A stretch of DNA of 64,000 bases from Acetobacter sacchari (GCF_017377715.1 NZ_JAFVMF010000006.1:124001-188000); one strand, 5' to 3'. Counted from the first letter of the stretch, positions 9,877 to 18,971 are shown. Notes: generated by a model from the letters alone, not told the origin. Translations and numbers: made by a program.

Positions 9877-9942
9877 TGAGCCCGTAAAATCTTCTAGATC
9901 AAAGACTTAAGGGAAGGCAAGTCATCGAACACCTCCACCAAA

Positions 9943-10224
9943 TCACGGGTCTGTGCCGCCTTTTGTGCCAGCATTGGCAACCTCGTCAAGCTCAGACGTG
10001 TCAAAGGGCGGACAGATAGATCTCGATCGTCTTTACGGACGTGTGTCCTAGATGCCTGTCTGGCCGGTAAATGTCACCCCCGCCTTGAACTGTCGGATCG
10101 CTAAGGCCTGTCGGAGATCATGTGAGCGGAACCGGCGGAACAGATGTCCGTCGACAATTTTTCGTCCATCGAGCCGTCGCATGACCGCTCCAAAATTGCT
10201 GGCGACGTCACGACAAGCATCCAT
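9943..10224 (-). pseudogene. Frameshifted tyrosine recombinase (phage integrase) C-terminal fragment
   Basis: On the minus strand three pieces in different frames make up an integrase C-terminus. FRSHDLRQALAIRQFKAG (about 10131-10078) contains the catalytic HxLR box as HDLR. YRPDRHLGHTSVKTIEIYL (about 10070-10010) contains HLGH and the nucleophile Tyr in EIY. DTSELDEVANAG ends at the stop at 9943. Upstream, MDACRDVASNFGAVMRRLDG adds part of the core. At least two frameshifts separate them, so no active enzyme can be made. It is probably the residue of an integrated element next to tRNA-Ser. Confidence 0.65.
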
Positions 10225-10539
10225 CCCGATTCCTGAATGTCGGGCGGGTTGTGTGATCGCTTGGCAAGACTTCGGTTACGTTGCCGCCCGGCGTCACCGA
10301 GGCCAGCGTCCGCGGCGGTTGACCTGTGTTGGCCAGGTTAGCTGCAGCAGGTGCAGGTCTCCTTTCGACGTCCGCTCATCTCCTTCATGACGGCAGGGCA
10401 GGAGCAATTATCAGGGGGAGGGGCAACTGCCCTTCTCGACAGCCTCCCCATCGCACAGTGGCTGCTGACCGATTGCCTGCATGACGCCGAATAAAACTGT
10501 GGCGCGCCGGAGGAGGGGGAGTGAAGCCGCTCACTCCTC
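10225..10539. other. Gap between integrase remnant and phage-like genes; no gene recognised
   Basis: No convincing reading frame, RNA or repeat was seen in this 315 bp. It may hold further unrecognisable parts of the decayed integrated element. Confidence 0.4.
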
Positions 10540-10992
10540 GTGGGAAATCACATGGGAAGCTCGTTAGACACGACAAGAAAAAATATAAGCGATGCGTCAG
10601 ATCGAGATCATGTCTGGACGCCTCGGGGATTGGAAGGCGCGTCCCAGCACGCCATGACAGAGGTTCAGCCATCATGTGCCGGCTATGAGGCCCAGGCTTA
10701 CGCCAACGATTTCGCTACCGGGACCGCCAGCGTGATCCGGACGGTGGGAAACAAGGTCATTCAGATGTGGTCGGCGAATGTCGGACCGGGCACGCGCGTC
10801 AACTATCCGATCGCGATGTCGTCGCTCGGGTCGCAGCCGATAGGGGTCGCCTATTCCGCGAATGGCGCAGGCGCCGGCAGCTAGGTCAACTGCTACGCGG
10901 CGGATAACAGCGGCTTTACCGCGACGGCGTTCGGGTCTGACGGATCGACGCGGACTGTGACAATCACCTTTTTGATCATGGGGATTTTATAA
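10540..10992 (+). pseudogene. Phage tail-fibre-like protein gene with an in-frame TAG
   Basis: The frame from ATG 10540 runs 114 codons to TAG at 10882-10884 (ending YSANGAGAGS). The same frame then continues VNCYAADNSGFTATAFGSDG and STRTVTITFLIMGIL to TAA at 10990-10992. The composition on both sides of the stop is alike, and the C-terminus looks like the small beta-rich end domain of prophage tail or virion-decorating proteins; this is inference from composition and context. The final TAA overlaps the ATG of the next gene (TAATG), showing that 10992 is the ancestral end. One nonsense mutation therefore appears to have truncated the gene. Confidence 0.5.
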
Positions 10993-11435
10993 TGGCGGAG
11001 ATCGACGCCCGGACTGTCTACCCGAACCGGTCTTATGCGTCGTGCGACATGTCGGCGGCGCAGCCCGCGCCTGTGACGGGCTGGTGGGCTGCGTGGGGCA
11101 TGAGCGATCCCGCCGTCGCGCCGCCGGTCGCGGATCTGGTCCCGCTGACGGCGGATCAGTGGGACGGTCGCCTGACGGGCGGATGGGGCGTGCAGGGCGG
11201 AGCGCTGGTCGCCATGACCGAAGAGCAGCTTGCGGACGCGGTTCCTCTCGCCGTCCGGGCGGGCTTTGCGCTCACGGCCGCGCAATACGTCGTCTGGGCC
11301 GAGTATGGATCGCTTGGCGACGCGGCTCCGGGCGCGTGGATCTCGTATCAGAAAGCGCTGAAAGCCATTGTCGACGGGACTGATACGACCAGCACAATCC
11401 TGCCTACTGCTCCCGTGGAGACCAGCGATGTCTGA
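10992..11435 (+). CDS. Phage-like protein of unknown function
   Basis: This 147-residue protein is translationally coupled to the upstream truncated tail-like gene through TAATG. It is rich in Ala, Trp and Asp, with segments VTGWWAAWGM and PLTADQWDGRLTGGWGVQGG. I do not recognise a family. The order tail-fibre-like gene, small acidic protein, tiny membrane-anchored protein resembles the end of a tail module in temperate phages, so a tail-assembly accessory role is possible. No signal peptide is seen. It looks intact. Confidence 0.6.
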   Translation: MAEIDARTVYPNRSYASCDMSAAQPAPVTGWWAAWGMSDPAVAPPVADLVPLTADQWDGRLTGGWGVQGGALVAMTEEQLADAVPLAVRAGFALTAAQYVVWAEYGSLGDAAPGAWISYQKALKAIVDGTDTTSTILPTAPVETSDV

Positions 11436-11625
11436 CAGTGCCGCAACGAAAGAAGATATCGACAAACTCAGGGACGATACCGACGCGAAGCTCGGTCAGA
11501 TCTGGACCGAACTGCGCAAGCTCAACACGGCGGAAAGCAGGTGCGCCGCACTGAACGGGGCGCTGCTGATCCTCGGCTCCGCCATCGGAAGCGGCATCGT
11601 CAACGCACTGCAGCATGCGCGCTGA
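11428..11625 (+). CDS. Small phage-like protein with coiled coil and one membrane segment
   Basis: ATG 11428 overlaps the preceding gene's stop by 8 bp, and a 65-residue protein follows. Residues 1-35 (SAATKEDIDKLRDDTDAKLG...) are charged and helical, and residues 40-60 (ALNGALLILGSAIGSGIVNA) are hydrophobic. This two-part layout is common in small proteins encoded at the end of prophage tail or lysis modules, some of them holin-like, but I cannot assign a family. It is likely the last gene of the remnant. Confidence 0.5.
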   Translation: MSDSAATKEDIDKLRDDTDAKLGQIWTELRKLNTAESRCAALNGALLILGSAIGSGIVNALQHAR

Positions 11626-12040
11626 TTGTGATTTGCCTTATGTATTATAAAGGAAACGAAAGTTAATTATTGACAGCAGCGAGATAAAGCGGCGCCCCAG
11701 GCATCACAAAATCGCGAGGTTCCATAGTTTAATCGAACTTTAGCTATTCCACCTTTTGTTAAAATTGAGGCGTTTAAATGGATCGTTTCGAGAGCAAATT
11801 AATTTATTGATTAATATCAATGATTTAAATTGAGAAAAAAATTTTATTTAGGCGTATTTGTTGTTTGTTATGTAAAAAATAACATTACAAATCAAATAAT
11901 GGAATACAGGCATTTTATGAAAGATGTCCAATTATAAAACAACTTTCGCAATTGACCTGTTTGGAAAATATTAATTTTCGTGGCGCTGCCAGCGTTGATC
12001 TGAAACCGAATTCAGACACATCCTTGAAGAGGGTATTGCT
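11626..12040. other. AT-rich intergenic region before the Hint-domain gene
   Basis: This 415 bp is much richer in A and T than its surroundings (for example around 11800-11960) and contains no plausible coding frame. It probably carries the promoter of the downstream gene. I could not pick a -35/-10 pair with good spacing. It marks the right boundary of the phage debris. Confidence 0.5.
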
Positions 12041-13918
12041 ATGGCTACGACGACGACAACGACAACTACCAGCAGTGGCGTAAAATACACGGTAACAACG
12101 AATACGTTGTTGGGCGCTATAACCTCATGGAATGTTACGATCACTGACCCGGACGGCACTACGGCTTACAACGGCACACTCCTTCCAGGTGCTCTGGGCA
12201 TCCTTCAGACCGGTTACGTGGCTTCATCCACCGATAGCGCAATCAGCATTGCGAACCTGCTTGTTGGAGCGACCTACATTGTCCCCGCAGGCGTTACCGG
12301 ATCTGTGGACATTCTGGCGAATCTGATCACGATCTTTCCGACGACGATCTACGTGGGCGGGACAGCGACGATTTCAACGCTGTTGAGCGCGCTCAGCGGG
12401 CTCGTCGTCGATGTCGACGGAGGCACGGCGACCCTCAACAATGGTTTGGTGGCCAACGCTCTTTCCGGAACGACCGTCAATATCACGAACGGTGGCACAT
12501 TCTCTGGTGGTACCTCGTTGATCACCGCACTGTCCGGGACAACGATTCACTTCGGAACAGGCGGGGGCACCTTCATTCTGAATGCAGGGGCGTCGCTTCT
12601 CAACCTGTCGAGTACATCTATAACGGGCTACGATCCGTCCAAAGATACAATCGAGTTGGAAAATACCGTTACGACAGTATCGTACTATACAATAACGGGA
12701 TCATCCACGGTAAAAACGATAACGCTATACGGTGTATCGGGGACCGAGATAGCGTCATACAGCGCTACGCTCGCCAGCGGGGTGACGCTGACAAATAATA
12801 CGTATTATATTAACGGAAGCACAACCAACCCGCTAAAAATTACCTATTCAGATAATAATACTTACATAGGGGCCTGCTTCCTTCCTGGTTCGATGATCCG
12901 GACGCCCTCAGGAGACGTGCCTGTTGAAGACGTCCGCATTGGGGATGTCGTCACTACCTTCGATTGGCGCAGCAATACTGAAAAAACGCAGAATGTCCGA
13001 TGGGTTGGCTGCAAGAGCGTCACCGTAAGCAAGGATCTCCGGGACGATGAAGCCGGATACCCGGTTCGTGTCCTGAAGGATGCAGTCTCGCAGGGCGTTC
13101 CTTGCAAGGATATGCTCGTCACCGCAGAGCATTGTCTTTTTTTTGAGGGAAAATTTATTCCGGTCAGAATGCTGGTTAATGGAAAAAGTATTTTTTATGA
13201 CATGAGCATTACGACCTACACTTATTACCATATCGAGACGGAACCGCACGCAGTCATCTGGTCCGACGGCATGCTGACAGAGACGTATCTGGATACCGAA
13301 AATAGATATCTCTTCCGACAGCATGGAGAGGTTTCGACAATAGCCGGTCGCGCTCGTTCTTGGGAAAGCGACGCTGCTGCGCCGTTGACCGTGGAACGCT
13401 CCGCTGTCGAGCCGATTTATCGTGCGATCGACGCTCGCGCAGCTGTGGTGGCGGAAAATTCGCCCGAAAATGAAGTATCTTTCGAGAGCGATCCGGACGT
13501 CCACCTTATGACCGACAGAGGGCAGATTCTGAGGCCTCTCAGGCGTAATGGCGACCATTACTCCTTCATGATTCCGCCCGGAGTGAGCAACGTCAGAATC
13601 ATGTCACGTAAAAGCCGGCCCAGCGATTCTATCGGCTCCTTTGTCGATGACAGGCGTGAGCTGGGTGTGCTGGTCGGTAATATTATGAAATCCAGCGCTG
13701 ATAAGGTCGAAATCATCGATCAGCATCTTACGGCCTTGTCTCTGGACGGGTGGCACGGACTGGAAGAGGGGCGAGGTCGCTGGACAACCGGAGCAGGAAG
13801 TGTGTCCGTCGCTTCCGATTCCTCCTGCTCGCCCTTCTTTCTTGCCGTAGAGGTGATGGGCGCTGGGCCTTATCGGGCGCCCACTAGCGCAGTTAGCATT
13901 GAACGCAGAAGAGCATAA
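12041..13918 (+). CDS. Hint-domain (Hedgehog/intein-type) protein with Thr/Gly-rich N-terminal repeats
   Basis: The protein has 625 residues. After a run of eight threonines (3-10), residues 15-275 form low-charge, Gly/Thr/Ser/Ala-rich beta-solenoid-like sequence of the kind found in autotransporter-like passengers. A Hint domain begins at Cys279 (CFLPGSMIRT), with DVRIGDVV and TAEHC (Thr361, His364 of the TxxH block), and ends near ETYLDTENRYLF. Hint domains perform self-cleavage or acyl transfer through the first Cys. This subtype (Hint_2) is abundant in Acetobacteraceae and Rhodobacterales, usually of unknown function. The C-terminal 170 residues are unassigned. No classical signal peptide is seen. 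It is monocistronic, flanked by AT-rich DNA and the EPS locus. Confidence 0.75.
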   Translation: MATTTTTTTTSSGVKYTVTTNTLLGAITSWNVTITDPDGTTAYNGTLLPGALGILQTGYVASSTDSAISIANLLVGATYIVPAGVTGSVDILANLITIFPTTIYVGGTATISTLLSALSGLVVDVDGGTATLNNGLVANALSGTTVNITNGGTFSGGTSLITALSGTTIHFGTGGGTFILNAGASLLNLSSTSITGYDPSKDTIELENTVTTVSYYTITGSSTVKTITLYGVSGTEIASYSATLASGVTLTNNTYYINGSTTNPLKITYSDNNTYIGACFLPGSMIRTPSGDVPVEDVRIGDVVTTFDWRSNTEKTQNVRWVGCKSVTVSKDLRDDEAGYPVRVLKDAVSQGVPCKDMLVTAEHCLFFEGKFIPVRMLVNGKSIFYDMSITTYTYYHIETEPHAVIWSDGMLTETYLDTENRYLFRQHGEVSTIAGRARSWESDAAAPLTVERSAVEPIYRAIDARAAVVAENSPENEVSFESDPDVHLMTDRGQILRPLRRNGDHYSFMIPPGVSNVRIMSRKSRPSDSIGSFVDDRRELGVLVGNIMKSSADKVEIIDQHLTALSLDGWHGLEEGRGRWTTGAGSVSVASDSSCSPFFLAVEVMGAGPYRAPTSAVSIERRRA

Positions 13919-14061
13919 ATAAAGATCGCGTGGCATCCGACGGGCGCGGTGATATCCGCTTCCCGTCGAGTGCAAAGGATTTTTTGTAGTTTTCCGGTGT
14001 TTCGCCTGAATGTCGATGCGTTGGCCAGCCGCTCTTTGGGCAGTTTTTTGCTCAGTGCATC

Positions 14062-14247
14062 AAGTGAATGGCTCGCTGCAACTTGCGTCCGAGTGGCCGC
14101 ATGAAAGCAGTCTCATGAATTTCGAGAAGGTCGGTTCATATCTGCGTCAGCCAGCGTTCCCATTCACCCTGGCGGATATCGTCGAAAAACGTATTGCGCT
14201 CTGATTCGGCGTGTTGCCCGAAGGCAATATGATCGCGGGTCGCACGT
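14062..14247 (-). pseudogene. Decayed coding fragment of unknown family
   Basis: Reading the minus strand just after the downstream end of the GT2 gene gives RATRDHIAFGQHAESERNTF, then FDDIRQGEWERWLTQI, a TGA, and TDLLEIHETAFMRPLGRKLQ RAIHLMH in pieces. The composition is convincingly protein-like on both sides of a single TGA that could derive from CGA. No start is present and I do not recognise the family. It may be the 3' end of a lost gene of the polysaccharide locus. Confidence 0.35.
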
Positions 14248-14258
14248 TATTTCGCCCT

Positions 14259-15230
14259 TCAGAGATCCAGAATTCTCTCCGGTTTGGCGCGCCCGCGAAT
14301 CACGTCGACAATTCCCAGAAGATTGCCAAGAAGACGGCCGCGTCGATCAATATAAGATTCGGGTCGCACGCTGCGGGCCGCGTTCATTCCCATGTTGCGT
14401 GAGATACTCAGAAGAGACTTTCGCCACGCAAAGGTGCCCTTGCGGGCGAAATAAACCGGATTGACGACCTGCGAATACCCGAGGCGTTTTCCTGATGTGC
14501 GTCCCTTTTTTGTGCCTAGGTGAACGCCGGTCGCAGCGTTAATTTTGACGACACGCCCATAAGGCGCAACGCGCCGCGAAAAATCGACGTCCTCGTACCA
14601 CGCATACAACGGCAACCGCTCATCAAAGCGCAGGGCGTGGTCGCGGATCGGCGCAAGACGGAACGCCATGTTGCATCCATAGCCGTTCCATGTCGGCTCG
14701 ATGGAAGGATCACCGTTCGCGCCGCTGACAATGGCCCCGTCGAGAATCGCCTCTCCTTCGTCGATACTCAGTCCGGGCCCGCGCGCTCCATCCGCAAGAA
14801 CGCGTCCGGTCGTTATCGCAACATCAGGTTGAGCAGAGAAAATCGCCAGAGTGCGCTCGATATAATGTGGGTCAGTAAGGAAATCATCGTCGAAGAAGAA
14901 AATGAAATCGTCATCCCCGGCCTCGTCGAGCAAGGCGTTACGTTGAATCGGCAGGCCGGGAGGGGCGTACATGATCTTCAGGTCGTCTGCTTCATCCAAT
15001 CCTTCGACGTCCGCCGCCTTTGTCGCGCAAATGACGATACGTTGCGCCTTTCGTGTCTGGCCGCGCAGGTGCGCGATCGTCGACGGAAGGATCGTCGGTC
15101 GACCGCTTGTCGCGATACCGATGAAAACGCGGATACCGTCGACGCGATCCTTTTGGGCGGACGATGGCGGGGCGTCCGCTTGTGAGAAGACGAGCGCGCC
15201 AGTGTCTGTGTCAGAATATGCCAAGACCAA
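14259..15230 (-). CDS. GT2 family glycosyltransferase (EPS locus)
   Basis: This 323-residue protein has a GT-A fold beginning IRVFIGIATSGRP (33-45), with a DDDFIFFFDDDFLTDPHYIE block carrying the metal-binding DDD and a downstream WYEDVDFSRR motif that matches the ED-acceptor-base region of GT2 enzymes. It probably adds a sugar to the lipid-linked repeat unit on the cytoplasmic face of the membrane. The start is TTG 15230 with AAGGA upstream, overlapping the previous gene by 20 bp, so the two are coupled. It is the last intact gene of the minus-strand polysaccharide operon. Sugar specificity cannot be read. Confidence 0.85.
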   Translation of the reverse strand: MVLAYSDTDTGALVFSQADAPPSSAQKDRVDGIRVFIGIATSGRPTILPSTIAHLRGQTRKAQRIVICATKAADVEGLDEADDLKIMYAPPGLPIQRNALLDEAGDDDFIFFFDDDFLTDPHYIERTLAIFSAQPDVAITTGRVLADGARGPGLSIDEGEAILDGAIVSGANGDPSIEPTWNGYGCNMAFRLAPIRDHALRFDERLPLYAWYEDVDFSRRVAPYGRVVKINAATGVHLGTKKGRTSGKRLGYSQVVNPVYFARKGTFAWRKSLLSISRNMGMNAARSVRPESYIDRRGRLLGNLLGIVDVIRGRAKPERILDL

Positions 15231-15609
15231 CGACGTCCATTCCTTTCTTGCGCACGGCGGCGGTCAGGGTTTCCCTCGCCGACGTTGATTCCGTGGCTGT
15301 TTTGAAACGCCGGCAATGCGGCGCCGTGGTCACAAGATGCATACCATAGCGAGCGTTGACGGTGCGGGCGAAGCGCCCGCTGAGATCGCCCAGAACCATG
15401 GGCGAAGCGCTGCGAACCTCACGTGGTTCGCTGAGGTAGAGATGGCCAGCCACTCCATCGGCGGCCTCACACCAGACTACGTCCCCCGATAAGGCGCTGC
15501 TCTGTGACAAATCCCGCGCAATGGCTGCTGGGGTCAGGATTGAGGGCGTCGCGGCAATAATCGCCAAAAGAAACGTTATGCGGCGATGAAGCGAAGGGAT
15601 CATTTTCAT
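15211..15609 (-). CDS. Secreted protein of unknown function in the EPS operon
   Basis: This 132-residue protein starts at ATG 15609, overlapping the TGA of the upstream glycosyltransferase (TGATG), so it is translated by coupling. Residues 1-32 (MKMIPSLHRRITFLLAIIAA onward, ending AAIA) form a signal peptide. The mature part has two cysteines (VWCEAAD and APHCRRF) that could pair in the periplasm. No family is recognised. Its place between two glycosyltransferases suggests an accessory role in polysaccharide export or modification. Confidence 0.65.
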   Translation of the reverse strand: MKMIPSLHRRITFLLAIIAATPSILTPAAIARDLSQSSALSGDVVWCEAADGVAGHLYLSEPREVRSASPMVLGDLSGRFARTVNARYGMHLVTTAPHCRRFKTATESTSARETLTAAVRKKGMDVVGLGIF

Positions 15610-16691
15610 CAAGCCCTTAACTCCAGAGCCGTTTGTTTCAGTCGTTCAGCCGCTTTGACCCAGGTGAAGTCCTGCGCACGCTTCAGCCCCTTCGCCTTCA
15701 TGGTCGCGGCGAGAGACGCATCATCCAGAATGCGAAGAACCTGAGCGGAAAACTCATCAGGGACCGCCGGGTTGGCGTAAAGCGCCGCGTCTCCGGAAAT
15801 TTCTTCGAGCGCGGGTATCGCAGAAGCGACCACGGGACAGCCGCAGGCCATCGCTTCGACTGACGGCAATCCGAAGCCCTCATAGAGGGACGGGAAGACA
15901 AAGCATGAAGCCGCGCGATACAGGGCATGGAGTTCACCGTCCGTCACGCGCCCCACATATTTGGCAGGCTCGGGCAGGGAGGCTGTGGCGCTGAATACGC
16001 TTGAGTTCACGCCGCCGCTGATGACAAGCGGCACACCGCGCGCCGCGAGGGCTTTGGCGAGATTTCCCAGACCGGCGAGGTTTTTGTGCGGCGCTAGGTT
16101 GCCTACGGCAAGCACGAACGGCTTTCCGCTCAGGCCATTTCGATCGAGTATCGCGGGGTCAGGCGTTTCTCGAAGAATGTGCTCGGCGCCTTCGGGAATG
16201 ACAGAGATACGACTTTCCGGCGTGCGTAAAAACCGCGACAGCTCCGAGCGTGAAAATTCCGAAACGGTGACGAGGCGGGCATCGCTGCGCACCAGGCAGG
16301 CTTGTAGCGCCCGGTACCAAAGTCGGAACTTCCAAGAATACCCACCCGGTTGAGCGAAAACGGCAGCGTCATGAAGAACCACGATCTGACGCCCGCCGAA
16401 AACGGGGGCCGTATTACCCAGATTAATCAGAACGCCGCTTCGCGCGACGCGAGGCAGTTCCGCCTGTTCCCATATCTGACCGCCCAGCTTCCCAACGCCT
16501 TTGACGGAAAGCCCGCCTGTTGACAGGCCTCCGGCGGACGGGGGAGGAGCGGTCGGCGCCAGAAGCACGGGAGGAGGGCCGTCGACGGTCGCCCAGGATG
16601 CCGCCATCGCCCGAGCGATTTCTCCGGCAAAACGCTGCACACCGCTTAAATGCTGGGTCAGATAACGCCCGTTTATGAATACTGGCAGCAC
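15609..16691 (-). CDS. GT4 family glycosyltransferase (EPS locus)
   Basis: This 360-residue GT-B protein starts INGRYLTQHLSGVQRFAGEI, typical of GT4 mannosyl/glycosyltransferases of bacterial polysaccharide loci. It contains FVLAVGNLAPHKNLAG (start of the C-terminal Rossmann domain) and PSLYEGFGLPSVEAMACGCP, the EX7E donor-binding motif. It acts in the cytoplasm on a lipid-linked oligosaccharide. The start is GTG at 16691, 48 bp downstream of the tyrosine-kinase gene. The family is certain, the sugar unknown. Confidence 0.88.
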   Translation of the reverse strand: MLPVFINGRYLTQHLSGVQRFAGEIARAMAASWATVDGPPPVLLAPTAPPPSAGGLSTGGLSVKGVGKLGGQIWEQAELPRVARSGVLINLGNTAPVFGGRQIVVLHDAAVFAQPGGYSWKFRLWYRALQACLVRSDARLVTVSEFSRSELSRFLRTPESRISVIPEGAEHILRETPDPAILDRNGLSGKPFVLAVGNLAPHKNLAGLGNLAKALAARGVPLVISGGVNSSVFSATASLPEPAKYVGRVTDGELHALYRAASCFVFPSLYEGFGLPSVEAMACGCPVVASAIPALEEISGDAALYANPAVPDEFSAQVLRILDDASLAATMKAKGLKRAQDFTWVKAAERLKQTALELRA

Positions 16692-16739
16692 TGAAGGTTC
16701 CGTGAAATGCGTAGAGCGTGAACGAAAAACGGCGCCTTC

Positions 16740-18971
16740 TCAGGAGGCTAGAAGACCGTAGTGGCTGTAAATCTGGATCTGGTTCGTTGTTGCGCTGTCA
16801 GGACCGCGCATAGGCGCCTGATTGAGCACGCCCCCAAGGACCTTCGCGTCATATGCCTGCATCTGCCGCATGGCCTCCTTGATCGATGCTTGCGTGGTCG
16901 TTCCCCACTTGGCGAGGACGACGACGCCGTCTGTCTGGTGCGAGAGGACGGCCGCATCGGGGAACGCTAACACGGGCGGCGTGTCCAGAATGATCATGTC
17001 GTAATGGGGGCTTAGTTCGGCGAGCACGAGACCGATAGCCGACGGCGAGACCATGCGACCGCCGCCCTTGCCGCCGCCGGACATCGTCATCACGTCGACG
17101 CCCGGCAAAACGTCACGGGCCAGTCCGCCGCTGTCCTGCAGGGACGGGGCCGAGTTGTGCGGAGACCGACCGACGCCCGCCACAAGCTGAATCGCGGACG
17201 GGCCGTGCGTGTCGCAGTCTATCAGGAGCGCCCGCTTACCGCTTCGTCCCGTATTGGCGGCGAGAGACAGGGCGAAGGTTGTTTTGCCTTCGTCCGGCCC
17301 CGGAGAGGTCACGACAATCGACTTGGCGCGAAACCGGCTTTGGCCGAACGACAGGATCGCACGAATGGACTCCACCATCTCGACATACGCGCATGTCGCG
17401 CCCGAGTGATATAATCGCGTCAGGCTGCCCGTGAAGGAAGGCACCATGCCCAACGTGAACAGGCCCGGCACAGAGTCCATTTCGACCGGACTGCGAACGC
17501 CCTTGCGGGTGCGGTCAAGTGCGAGTGCGACACCTACGCCCAGAAGGCTGGAGGCGACCAGAGCGAGAACCATCAATTGCATGCGCGGCGGACCGGAGAC
17601 CGATAGCGGCTTGTCAGCTCGCGTGATCAGATCCGCCTCCGGCTCCTGCAACTCGGCCGCTGTAGACGTCTGCGCAAAGCGGCTCAGATAGTCTTGATAG
17701 ACGGCGCGCGCCGCGCTCGCTTCGCTTTCGAGCTGCCGCAACGTCACGTTCGCACGGTTTTCCTTCGACACATGCCCCTGAAGGCGCTGGACCTCTTGCG
17801 TCAGCGCCGCGACCTTCGCCTGAGCGCTTTGAAGATCCTTGCCGGAGCTTGCCGAGATGCGCCCGATCTCGGCGCTGATCTGGCGTTGAACGTGCGCAGC
17901 CGCAGCCCGGGCGGCGCGCAGTTCGGGGTTTGCGTCGCCCGCCGTACTGGCGAGGCTCGCCGCGCGGGCGTTGAGTTCCGCCTCCTGCGCCTGAAGCTGC
18001 TGGATGATAGGTGACGACAGGACTGCCGTGGTGTCGGCGCTGGATCCGCCAGCGCCGCCCGAATGCATTTCGGCGTAATGCGCCCGCTTGGCCTCAAGTT
18101 CAGATTGGGCCTCGATAAGCTGACGATTTGTTTCCACGAGCTGTTGATCAGCTATAGTTGTGCCTTCCTGCACGGGGGCCGCGTTGGGGCCGGATTGGAT
18201 GATACTCTGGCTCAGCTGCGTCGAAACAAGGTCGTTCTTTTCCCGGAACTGCTCAACGGCCTGTTCCGCCTTGCGCAGCCTGTCGCGCAAAGGAACGATC
18301 TGCTCATCCAGCAGGCCATTCGCCCGCCATGTCGCGGAAATTTTCAAATGTCTCTTGAAGTCGAGGTAAACGTCCGCGTACGCGTTCGCGATCTGTGAAC
18401 TTAGCGCGGCGTCGCCCGTGCGGGCTGTGACGGTGATGATGTAAGACCGCCCGTCGTTCAGCACGGTGATGCGGTTCATCAGCGCGTCGCGCGTGGCCTG
18501 GAGACGTTCGGCTGGCGACAGCTTCGGGTGATCCGGCGTTTCGCCGAGCAACCGCGAAATGGCGTCCACAATCCGGCGTTTAAGCGGTACAGCGTCGAGC
18601 ATGTTGCGAAAATATGGCGCGTCGACCAGATCAAGTCTCTGCGCAACAGACGTCGCGATGGTCGAACTCCTCAGGATTCCAACTTCGGTGTTTACGGCGA
18701 CGGTGTCGACGTCGACCGGAGACTGCGTGGCCTGAAGATCGCGGAACGGCGCCTGCTTCGTGCCGATCATGAGCGAAGATGACGCGTCGTAATAGGGGCT
18801 CAGAAGGCCAATTCCCACACAGGCCGGTCCGCCGATCAGCACCGTCGTCAGTGAAACTGCGAGCCAGTGTCGACGTATCACGCTGAAAATTGTCAGAGGG
18901 GAGACGTGCGAAGTATCTTGTGTTTCAGAAGGGGGAGGCCCGTTGAACGAGGGTATCTGCAAGGCGTTCAT
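16740..18971 (-). CDS. Wzc/GumC-like polysaccharide co-polymerase with tyrosine autokinase domain
   Basis: This is an inner-membrane protein of 743 residues that controls chain length and export of exopolysaccharide with the Wza-like exporter. The N-terminal Wzz domain starts with a membrane helix (LAVSLTTVLIGGPACVGIGL) and is followed by a long coiled coil (about 210-420). A second membrane helix lies near 460. The cytoplasmic BY-kinase has Walker A SPGPDEGKTT (556-565), A' ALLIDCD (581-587) and B MIILDTPP (659-666). The C-terminus IYSHYGLLAS holds only two tyrosines instead of the usual Tyr-rich cluster. GGAAGAG precedes the ATG. Confidence 0.92.
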   Translation of the reverse strand: MNALQIPSFNGPPPSETQDTSHVSPLTIFSVIRRHWLAVSLTTVLIGGPACVGIGLLSPYYDASSSLMIGTKQAPFRDLQATQSPVDVDTVAVNTEVGILRSSTIATSVAQRLDLVDAPYFRNMLDAVPLKRRIVDAISRLLGETPDHPKLSPAERLQATRDALMNRITVLNDGRSYIITVTARTGDAALSSQIANAYADVYLDFKRHLKISATWRANGLLDEQIVPLRDRLRKAEQAVEQFREKNDLVSTQLSQSIIQSGPNAAPVQEGTTIADQQLVETNRQLIEAQSELEAKRAHYAEMHSGGAGGSSADTTAVLSSPIIQQLQAQEAELNARAASLASTAGDANPELRAARAAAAHVQRQISAEIGRISASSGKDLQSAQAKVAALTQEVQRLQGHVSKENRANVTLRQLESEASAARAVYQDYLSRFAQTSTAAELQEPEADLITRADKPLSVSGPPRMQLMVLALVASSLLGVGVALALDRTRKGVRSPVEMDSVPGLFTLGMVPSFTGSLTRLYHSGATCAYVEMVESIRAILSFGQSRFRAKSIVVTSPGPDEGKTTFALSLAANTGRSGKRALLIDCDTHGPSAIQLVAGVGRSPHNSAPSLQDSGGLARDVLPGVDVMTMSGGGKGGGRMVSPSAIGLVLAELSPHYDMIILDTPPVLAFPDAAVLSHQTDGVVVLAKWGTTTQASIKEAMRQMQAYDAKVLGGVLNQAPMRGPDSATTNQIQIYSHYGLLAS

